The notes beneath the pieces are model-generated. The model was not told the DNA's origin. It searched no databases and saw nothing but the letters and a program-made list of their open reading frames with translations. The position numbers were made by a program, and so were the translations under genes. A stretch of DNA of 11,345 nucleotides, from assembly GCA_027622115.1 (NCBI GenBank), contig JAQBZS010000134.1, positions 1 to 11,345 of the forward strand, given 5' to 3'. Position 1 is the stretch's first letter; every line of letters starts with the position of its first letter. The DNA comes from Planctomycetota bacterium. GTDB lineage: Bacteria; Planctomycetota; Planctomycetia; Planctomycetales; Planctomycetaceae. This document shows, piece after piece, positions 5,221 to 11,345 of this stretch.

Positions 5221-6263
5221 GCGGTGAAGTTCTCCTGTTCCGGCTGTTTGCAGCGATTGTTTGCGGCGGCGCGATTGCCGTGGTGTTCAGTCAGAGCATC
5301 GTGCGGATGGCGTTTTGGCTGGTGATTTCGTTGGGTTCGGTTGCCGGTTTGTTTTTCCTGCTCAGTGCGGATTTCGTCGCGGCCACGCAGTTGCTGATCT
5401 ACGTTGGTGGCACGGTGGTCCTGTTGGTCTTTGGCGTGATGCTGACCGCAAGCGGTCCCTATCTGAAGATTCCCACGTCTCCCTCACAGGTCGTACTGGC
5501 CGGCGGGGTCGGCATGCTGCTGTTGTCCTTGTTTGTATGGTCGGTTTCGTCGGTTGACTGGGATCGACAATCAATTCGGCGAGTCAGGATTTCCGCAGAG
5601 AAGTTCGAGGCGGCGGTCGGTGCCCTGGCGAGCCAAGAAGAGAGTTTGCGAAGCATTCTGCTGTCAGCAGCCGAGATGGACAAAGACATGTTTGCCGATG
5701 ATTTTCATCATCGGATCCACCACCATCCCACCGACGCAACGAAATCCCTGGATGCGACAAAGTTAAAGGAATGGGAAACCGTTTTTCATAAGGTCGAATT
5801 GATCTCGCATGCATACTCGGTTCAGGATCATGGCGAGTCTAGTTTTTACGTTTACGACGCGAATGGCCATGATGACGCAGGCGACCATGACGAATTCGGT
5901 CACGGTCACGAAGAAGGCGAGCACGGGAATCACAACGAGCACGGAGAGCATGCGGCCGAAAGCGAGTCGTCACAACTTCTTGCATTTTGGAAAAGTCACG
6001 GGTTGCGTTTCGCTCCCGATGCTGTGAATACCGGCACGTCGCGGCCGCTTGGCCTGAGTTTGCTGGGTTATCGCACGGATCGGGACTTGGCCGAATCCGG
6101 GCTAAAGACGCTTGGGGATGGGTTCTATTTGGCGTCTTCGGGAAACTCGCTTTCCACCGGCTACTTGTTGCCGTTTGAAATTGTCTCGATCCATTTGCTC
6201 GTCGTGCTGATCGGTGCGGCTTATCTCGCTCGCGCCAAACGTCGAGCGGACTCCGCCCAATAA
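5217..6263 (+). CDS. nuoJ: NADH-quinone oxidoreductase subunit J (NuoJ) with large His-rich insertion
   Basis: NuoJ (ND6) sits beside NuoH and NuoK in the complex I membrane arm. Its third helix, with a flexible Gly-rich bulge, is thought to transmit the coupling signal. Here LLIYVGGTVVLLVFGVML (59-76) is that helix. Helices 1-4 lie within residues 5-110, and the last helix is YLLPFEIVSIHLLVVLIGAA (316-335), the usual NuoJ ending. The protein has 348 residues against about 165-200 normally. The excess is a hydrophilic insertion at about 113-312 between helices 4 and 5. It contains HHRIHHHP (164-171) and a stretch at 218-245 with eight His among Asp and Glu. By family topology this loop should face the periplasm (inference). 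The ATG overlaps the nuoH stop. nuoI, normally between H and J, is absent. The NuoJ identity of both ends is firm; the insertion's role is unknown. Confidence 0.93.
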   Translation: MSGEVLLFRLFAAIVCGGAIAVVFSQSIVRMAFWLVISLGSVAGLFFLLSADFVAATQLLIYVGGTVVLLVFGVMLTASGPYLKIPTSPSQVVLAGGVGMLLLSLFVWSVSSVDWDRQSIRRVRISAEKFEAAVGALASQEESLRSILLSAAEMDKDMFADDFHHRIHHHPTDATKSLDATKLKEWETVFHKVELISHAYSVQDHGESSFYVYDANGHDDAGDHDEFGHGHEEGEHGNHNEHGEHAAESESSQLLAFWKSHGLRFAPDAVNTGTSRPLGLSLLGYRTDRDLAESGLKTLGDGFYLASSGNSLSTGYLLPFEIVSIHLLVVLIGAAYLARAKRRADSAQ

Positions 6264-6276
6264 GGATGATTCCAAG

Positions 6277-6588
6277 ATGGAAGGCGTAGGCCTCAACGAC
6301 TATTTGCTGGTAGGTGCCGTTCTCTTCGTGGCCGGTGTGGTTTGCATGGCTACCAAGCGGAACGCAATTGGCGTCTTAATGGGCGTCGAGCTTGTGCTGA
6401 ACGGTGCCAACGTGAATTTCGTGGCGTTTGCGCATTACACATCGTTGGGTCTGGACGGCCAGATCGTTTCATTGTTTGTCATTGTCTTGGCTGCCGCTGA
6501 AGCGGCGGTCGCGTTGGCGATTGCCCTCAACTTCTACAACAACCACCTCACCATTGATGTGGACAAAGCGAACGACTTGCAGGGCTGA
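6277..6588 (+). CDS. nuoK: NADH-quinone oxidoreductase subunit K (NuoK)
   Basis: NuoK (ND4L) is a three-helix subunit carrying two buried glutamates of the proton path between the quinone cavity and the antiporter-like subunits. The product has 103 residues, typical length. Helices are at about 9-26, 31-52 and 62-86. The two functional glutamates are present: E38 in MGVELVLNGANVN and E75 in LAAAEAAVAL, corresponding to E. coli Glu36 and Glu72. ATG 6277 is preceded by TAAGGA (6261-6266) at a workable spacing, so it is preferred to in-frame positions further upstream that would overlap nuoJ and add non-family residues. The start is 13 bp after the nuoJ stop. The C-terminal tail (DVDKANDLQG) is unremarkable. 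Confidence 0.96.
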   Translation: MEGVGLNDYLLVGAVLFVAGVVCMATKRNAIGVLMGVELVLNGANVNFVAFAHYTSLGLDGQIVSLFVIVLAAAEAAVALAIALNFYNNHLTIDVDKANDLQG

Positions 6589-6625
6589 ACTTCAAGATTC
6601 GCGAACTTTTACGGCATTAACGAAT

Positions 6626-8989
6626 ATGTCCTTCGAGACTCTCACTCAAGAGATCGACTGCACGCGGGAAACGCTAAAGTGGCTGTTGACCGTGGCTTGG
6701 CTGCTACCGTTGTTCGGTTTCGTGGTCGAAGTCTTTGGCGGCTACTGGGGCGATCGAAAATGCAAATACGCGTCGTACTTTGCAGTGTTTTGCATCGCGA
6801 GCGGCTTCATCTGTAGTTCGGCGGCGATGATCGTGTGGCAGGACAAGACCGAATGGGGCGAGCGATCCGCAGCCTCGAGCGGTCACGGTGCCGTCGCACA
6901 TGCTGCAGCGGAACACACTGAGGCAGTCGGCAATCACGAGTATCAGATGCCGACTTCGTTTACGGGCAGTTTTTACTCGCTCGGCAAGTTCGGTGATCTC
7001 GAAGTCTCGCTGGATTATTACATCGACAGCCTGACGCTGGTGATGTTCGTCATGGTGACCTTGATTGCAACGTGCATTCATTTATTCGCCATCGGCTACA
7101 TGCGCGACGAACTCACCGACGATTACGTGGACCACCAAGTCCACACGTCCGACGGCGGGCATTTCCATCGACCCGGTCGGTTCTACCGCTTCTTTTCCTA
7201 CATGTCGTTGTTTTCGTTCTCGATGCTGGGCTTGGTCTTGGCGGGCAACATCTTTCAGGTGTTCATCTTCTGGGAACTCGTTGGGATTTGTAGCTACCTG
7301 CTGATCGGTTTCTATGTCGAGCGCAAGTCAGCCAGCACGGCCGCCAACAAAGCGTTCATCATGAACCGCGTCGGTGACTTCGGTTTTTTGATCGGCTTGA
7401 TGGTGCTGTGGACTTACTTTGGCACGTTTAGCTTTGTCACGGTTGACCAGACCGGCCAATCGGATGGCGGTTTGTTCTACATGGTTCGCGGACACGACGG
7501 CGAATTACAGGTCGACGAAGAGGCGAACGCCGTCACGCTCCACACCAATTCCGAAGTGCCGCAGCAGATTCCGTACTATCTGCTCGTGGTTGCGGGCTTG
7601 GGTATTTTCGCGGGATGTATCGGCAAGAGTGCTCAGTTTCCATTGCAAACGTGGTTGCCGGACGCGATGGAGGGGCCAACTCCCGTTTCCGCACTCGTAC
7701 ACTCGGCGACGATGGTGGCGGCAGGCGTGTATCTTGCGGGACGTTTTTTTCCGATGTTTACGCCCGAAGTCTTACTGACAATCGCGTATGTCGGCTGCAT
7801 TACCTTGTTTCTTGCGGCGACGATTGCCGTTGTGGCCACCGATATTAAACGCGTCTTGGCGTATTCGACGATCAGCCAACTTGGCTACATGATGCTGGGG
7901 ATTGGCGTGTTCGGCTGGGGTGCTGGGTTGTTTCATCTCATCACGCATGCGTTCTTTAAGTCGCTCATGTTCCTGGCATCGGGAAGTGTGATCGTTGGCT
8001 GCCATCACGAACAGGAGATGCCCAAGATGGGTGGCCTGTGGCGTAAGATGCCGGTCACGGCGTTTACTATGCTCATCGGTGTGATCGCGATCAGCGGTCT
8101 GGCCATTCCCGGCAGTCAGCTGCTGTTCGGCGAGATCCTGGCGTTTTCCGGGTTTCACTCGAAGGATGCTATCGTCGCATCCGCGATGACGTTTGTGTCC
8201 GTGAATCCCGTGCATTTCTTGTTGTATATCGTCCCGCTCGTCACAGCCGGGATCACGGCGTTCTACATGTTCCGCTTGTGGTTCTACACGTTTGTCGGCG
8301 AGCCGCGCGACAAAGAAATCCACGATCACGCGCAGGAATCGCCGTGGATCATGATCCTGCCTCTGATCGTGCTGTCGGTATTTGCGGCGGGAGTTGCGGT
8401 CGGTGGCGAAAGCGGGCAACTCTTTAAGTTGCTCGGCGATAGCGAACCAATTGGAGTGGCTGCGGGCACAACGGACGCAGGGATGATCGGATTGAATCTT
8501 CCAGGGCATGCGGCCATTCATCAGCATCACGCTTCCGCAGGTGTGCAAGCATTGCTGGTGGCGTTTGCCGGTGCGGTGATCGCGTTCCTGTTTTATGGAG
8601 CACGCGTTGTCGATCCCGCTGAAATCAAGCGGAATCTCGGCGGCTTGCACAACTTCCTGGTCGAAAAATGGCGGTTCGACGAGTTGTACGACGTGATGTT
8701 TGTCCGACCGGTGCATGTGATCGCGGCCGGCTGTACTTGGTTTGACCGCACGATCATTGACGGTGTGTTGCACGGCACCGTGAAAATCGCGATCTGGATG
8801 TCCGGTTGGCACCGGCGATTCGACGAAGGAATCGTGGACGGCCTCGTGAATCTTGTCGGTAACTCGACGTTCGCGTTTGGTCGCTCGCTCCGTGTCTTCC
8901 AGACCGGTCAGCTTCGTCAATACATCATGTTCATCGCCGTCGGCGTGCTCACTCTGTTTGTGTTGCTGTTCATCGCATTTCCAAAATGA
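6626..8989 (+). CDS. nuoL: NADH-quinone oxidoreductase subunit L (NuoL), with His-bearing loop insertions
   Basis: NuoL (ND5) is the distal antiporter-like proton pump of complex I and carries the long lateral helix along the arm. The product has 787 residues, longer than E. coli NuoL (613). The pump residues are present: E217 in FWELVGICSYLLIGF, K334 in IGKSAQFPLQTWLPDAMEG, K408 in DIKRVLAYSTISQLGYM, and H437/H441/K445 in FHLITHAFFKSLMFLASG. The C-terminal part holds FDELYDVMFVRP (684-695), two related 'IDG/VDG' segments (710-713, 736-739) and FQTGQLRQY (758-766), as in NuoL C-terminal helices. Extra hydrophilic loops carry His: 84-106, 160-185 and 626-636. ATG 6626 is chosen because the family-type first helix begins at about residue 18. 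The frame extending back to 6428 lies antisense-like over nuoK and is not family sequence. No clear Shine-Dalgarno precedes it. The start is 37 bp after nuoK. Confidence 0.95.
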   Translation: MSFETLTQEIDCTRETLKWLLTVAWLLPLFGFVVEVFGGYWGDRKCKYASYFAVFCIASGFICSSAAMIVWQDKTEWGERSAASSGHGAVAHAAAEHTEAVGNHEYQMPTSFTGSFYSLGKFGDLEVSLDYYIDSLTLVMFVMVTLIATCIHLFAIGYMRDELTDDYVDHQVHTSDGGHFHRPGRFYRFFSYMSLFSFSMLGLVLAGNIFQVFIFWELVGICSYLLIGFYVERKSASTAANKAFIMNRVGDFGFLIGLMVLWTYFGTFSFVTVDQTGQSDGGLFYMVRGHDGELQVDEEANAVTLHTNSEVPQQIPYYLLVVAGLGIFAGCIGKSAQFPLQTWLPDAMEGPTPVSALVHSATMVAAGVYLAGRFFPMFTPEVLLTIAYVGCITLFLAATIAVVATDIKRVLAYSTISQLGYMMLGIGVFGWGAGLFHLITHAFFKSLMFLASGSVIVGCHHEQEMPKMGGLWRKMPVTAFTMLIGVIAISGLAIPGSQLLFGEILAFSGFHSKDAIVASAMTFVSVNPVHFLLYIVPLVTAGITAFYMFRLWFYTFVGEPRDKEIHDHAQESPWIMILPLIVLSVFAAGVAVGGESGQLFKLLGDSEPIGVAAGTTDAGMIGLNLPGHAAIHQHHASAGVQALLVAFAGAVIAFLFYGARVVDPAEIKRNLGGLHNFLVEKWRFDELYDVMFVRPVHVIAAGCTWFDRTIIDGVLHGTVKIAIWMSGWHRRFDEGIVDGLVNLVGNSTFAFGRSLRVFQTGQLRQYIMFIAVGVLTLFVLLFIAFPK

Positions 8990-9048
8990 CGGAACTCTCG
9001 GTTCTGTATTGAGAATACGAATCTTGCTGTGGCTTGAAGGTTCCCGAA

Positions 9049-10671
9049 ATGACTCCAATCTTGTTGATGAGCCTGATTATCTTCCTGCCCACGTTGGGGG
9101 CGTTCTTGTTGGCATGGTTCGACAAGAAAGCGGAAGAGGCGATGCGCGTGTTCGCGTTGGCGATCACGATCGGCACGTTCTTTCTGACATTGCAGCTTTA
9201 CGGCGTATTTGATGCCTCAAAAGGTTTGCTCACCGACGGTGGCGAAAACCTGGGGCAATTGATCGTCACGGAGCCGTGGATTCCGCATTGGAACATTGAA
9301 TACAAGCTCGGCGTCGATGGCATCAGCATGCCGCTATTGCTCTTAACCAGCTTTACGTGCCTGCTAGCCATGGCTGCGTCATGGAGCATCAAGAAGCAGG
9401 TCAAGGGGTATCTGATCCTATTCCTGCTGCTGGAAACGGGGATGCTGGGTGTGTTTCTGTCGTTGGACTTCTTCCTGTTCTACGTGTTCTGGGAAGTCAT
9501 GCTGCTGCCGATGTATTTCTTGATCGGCGTGTGGGGCGGTCCTCGTAAGGAATACGCAGCGATCAAGTTTTTCCTCTACACGCTCGCGGGCAGTGTGTTG
9601 ATGCTGATCGCGATGTTGATGTTCTACTTCGACAGCGACTCTCTTGGGAACGACCGTGTCTTCGACTTGCTGCGTTTGGCGCAGCTCGCCAAGCACGCCG
9701 ACGGGCTCGATCCCGTCTTGCAACAAACCGCATTTGTGTTGCTGTTCATTGGGTTTGCAATCAAGCTGCCGGCGTTCCCGTTCCATACCTGGCTTCCCGA
9801 CGCGCACGTTGAAGCCCCCACGCCGATCAGCATGATTCTGGCGGGTGTGCTGCTAAAAATGGGCGGTTACGGCATCATCCGTATCGCTTTCCCATTGTGC
9901 CCGTATGGTGCGCAGTGGGCGGCATGGGCGCTGGTGGCGATTGGAGCATTCAGCATCATCTATGGTGCGTTTGCCGCGATGGCTCAGACGGATTTCAAAC
10001 GTCTGGTGGCCTACAGTTCGGTGAGCCACATGGGATATGTGCTGATCGGCATGGCCGTGTGGGCCATCCATGCGGAAACCGGCGAGTTGATCGGCGGCGA
10101 CTATTGGTTGATGGGCATCAACGGTGCCATGTTCCAGATGCTGGCTCATGGAGTCTCGTCGGCTGGGATGTTCTTTATCGTCGGTGTGATTTACGACCGA
10201 GTTCATCATCGTGATTTGAACAAGTTTGGTGGGCTGGCGGGCAAGATGCCGCTTTACACCGGCTTGGCTGCGGGAATCTTCTTTGCGGGTCTGGGTCTTC
10301 CGGGACTCTGTGGATTCATCGGTGAAGTCTTCGTCGTGCTCAGTGCGTGGAATTACGACAAACTACTGGCGATCATCGCGGCTGCAGGAGTGATTCTGAC
10401 GGCCGGCTATATTCTCTGGGCCATCCAGCGAGTCTTTCTCGGCCCCGAATACAAAGGTCCACATCCCGAGGCGCTCAGTCCGATGAACGGTCGTGAAATC
10501 GCGATCGCCGTGGCGGTGCTGTTCTTCGCTGTGCTCCTGGGTGTTTATCCCATGTGCATGTTAGGGATGATGGAACCCACGCTGGCCGATCTCACCAAGG
10601 AATTGCAGATTGGATACGAGAATGCCCGAGATTTGATCCCGGTGGCAACGGAAGTCCTCACTGAGAAATAA
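9049..10671 (+). CDS. nuoM: NADH-quinone oxidoreductase subunit M (NuoM)
   Basis: NuoM (ND4) is the middle antiporter-like proton pump of complex I. The product has 540 residues, close to the family norm of about 500. Conserved elements are E149 in FYVFWEVMLLPMYFLIG (E. coli Glu144), K239 in AIKLPAFPFHTWLPDAHVE (E. coli Lys234), K270 in LLKMGGYG (E. coli Lys265), the block MAQTDFKRLVAYSSVSHMGY (311-330), and LAHGVSSAGMFFIVGVIYDR (365-384) in the second half. About 14 helices are visible. ATG 9049 is chosen because GAAGG at 9036-9040 gives a well-placed Shine-Dalgarno. A TTG at 9034 would add only five residues and would overlap that site. The gene lies 59 bp after nuoL. The short C-terminal hydrophilic tail (about 512-540) has no recognised role. 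Confidence 0.97.
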   Translation: MTPILLMSLIIFLPTLGAFLLAWFDKKAEEAMRVFALAITIGTFFLTLQLYGVFDASKGLLTDGGENLGQLIVTEPWIPHWNIEYKLGVDGISMPLLLLTSFTCLLAMAASWSIKKQVKGYLILFLLLETGMLGVFLSLDFFLFYVFWEVMLLPMYFLIGVWGGPRKEYAAIKFFLYTLAGSVLMLIAMLMFYFDSDSLGNDRVFDLLRLAQLAKHADGLDPVLQQTAFVLLFIGFAIKLPAFPFHTWLPDAHVEAPTPISMILAGVLLKMGGYGIIRIAFPLCPYGAQWAAWALVAIGAFSIIYGAFAAMAQTDFKRLVAYSSVSHMGYVLIGMAVWAIHAETGELIGGDYWLMGINGAMFQMLAHGVSSAGMFFIVGVIYDRVHHRDLNKFGGLAGKMPLYTGLAAGIFFAGLGLPGLCGFIGEVFVVLSAWNYDKLLAIIAAAGVILTAGYILWAIQRVFLGPEYKGPHPEALSPMNGREIAIAVAVLFFAVLLGVYPMCMLGMMEPTLADLTKELQIGYENARDLIPVATEVLTEK

Positions 10672-10714
10672 GCATCGCTGTCGCCCTGACCGTCTTCGAG
10701 CATAGATCAGACAG

Positions 10715-11345
10715 ATGAACCTTCAGAATCTCGTTGAAAACCTTATCACTGATACATGGGGGAGTTCCTCGTCCGAAGGCTTCGGATGGGACGTCTTTGC
10801 GGCGTCGTCGCTCGGACAGTTTCTGCCGGAGTTGGCGGTCTGCACCGCGATTGTTGCGATTCTGGTGTTTCGACTCTTCAGCATCGATCGCTGGATCCCA
10901 AGCTATTGGGTGGCGCTTGGCGGTGCATTGATTGCGTTTGCTTTTGCTCTGACCGACTTCGCGAGATTTCTGACCGATCCCGTGCGGCAAGAAATCTTCA
11001 CGGGACTTCTCGTTTACGACGAGTTCACGGCCTTCTTCAGGCTGTTCTTGCTGCTGTTCGTGATCTTGGTGATTGCGCTCACGGTGTTGAGCGGTATTCC
11101 GGACAACGATGACGGCCCCGATTTCTACACGCTCTTGTTGGGTTCCGTGATCGGCATGATGTTGATGGCGAGTGCCAATCATCTGCTGATTCTGTTCTTG
11201 GCGATCGAGATGGCCAGTGTGCCCAGCTATGTCATGGTCGGCTTCTTGAAAGGTCGCAAGGACAGCAGTGAAGCCGCCCTCAAATTCGTCGTCTACGGGG
11301 CCGGTGCGGCGGGGGTTATGTTGTACGGCACCAGCCTTTTGGCGG
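10715..11345 (+). CDS. nuoN: NADH-quinone oxidoreductase subunit N (NuoN), 5' part
   Basis: NuoN (ND2) is the proximal antiporter-like pump of complex I. The frame is open from ATG 10715 to the window end, giving 210 residues, so the 3' half is missing. The N-terminus has a roughly 33-residue hydrophilic lead, then LGQFLPELAVCTAIVAILVF, the usual first helix with LPEL. The pump glutamate is E165 in FLAIEMASVPSYVMVGF, matching the 'GIELLSLPLYxLVGY' block. GRKDSSEAALKFVVYGAGAA (180-199) continues into the next conserved helix pair. The start lies 43 bp after nuoM with no strong Shine-Dalgarno; the later GTG/TTG codons would cut into the first helix. As the last gene of the usual nuo order, it fits the end of the membrane-arm run. 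Confidence 0.95.
   Translation, partial: MNLQNLVENLITDTWGSSSSEGFGWDVFAASSLGQFLPELAVCTAIVAILVFRLFSIDRWIPSYWVALGGALIAFAFALTDFARFLTDPVRQEIFTGLLVYDEFTAFFRLFLLLFVILVIALTVLSGIPDNDDGPDFYTLLLGSVIGMMLMASANHLLILFLAIEMASVPSYVMVGFLKGRKDSSEAALKFVVYGAGAAGVMLYGTSLLA

Noticed and set aside
7772..9058. A 428-codon open frame on the - strand opposite nuoL.
   Set aside because: It is fully antisense to a firmly identified gene and rich in His, Arg, Gln and Asp with no domain pattern. This is typical of the shadow frame of a GC-rich membrane protein.
10658..11182. A 174-codon open frame on the - strand opposite nuoN.
   Set aside because: It is antisense to the conserved NuoN sequence and consists of polar, repetitive shadow composition.
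1..11345. CRISPR arrays, insertion sequences, tRNA genes or phage attachment sites.
   Set aside because: No regularly spaced repeats, transposase-like frames, terminal inverted repeats or cloverleaf sequences were seen by eye.

Overview
The window looks like a chromosomal segment from a planctomycete, probably Pirellulales-like. The evidence is a Ser/Thr kinase joined through one membrane helix to TPR repeats that end in a 'CPDEKFRSVQSALDFAQQ' type module common in that phylum, together with moderately GC-rich DNA and starts that mostly lack a clear Shine-Dalgarno. The phylum call is inference from protein style, not from a marker gene. Every supported gene is on the + strand.

Region 1 (1-1776) is a tungstate-type ABC importer, tupABC. 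It holds the 3' end of the binding protein, the complete permease and the complete ATPase, joined by two 4-bp GTGA stop/start overlaps. The ATPase is atypical: the first P-loop glycine is Asp and no H-loop histidine is visible.

Region 2 (1931-3455) is a broken receptor-like kinase. The N-lobe is intact in one frame. The sequence then jumps at about 2336-2343 to the last piece of a kinase C-lobe in another frame, which continues into a membrane helix and a TPR domain. The whole catalytic core is missing.

Region 3 (3456-3930) is 475 bp with no convincing gene. It holds three hairpins, one with a T-run behind it, and one weak promoter candidate.

Region 4 (3931-11345) is the membrane arm of respiratory complex I in the order nuoH-nuoJ-nuoK-nuoL-nuoM-nuoN, with nuoN cut by the window end. 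nuoI, usually between nuoH and nuoJ, is absent, and no peripheral-arm gene lies upstream. The products assemble the proton-pumping arm: NuoH forms the quinone-site floor, NuoJ/K link it to the pumps, and NuoL/M/N are the antiporter-like pumps. NuoJ is nearly twice normal length because of a roughly 190-residue insertion with a dense His/Asp/Glu cluster. NuoL carries smaller histidine-bearing loop insertions.

I see no CRISPR array, insertion sequence, tRNA or rRNA. I found no clearly new system. The best leads are the His-rich NuoJ insertion, the nuo order without nuoI, and the decayed kinase beside a possibly decaying ABC ATPase.
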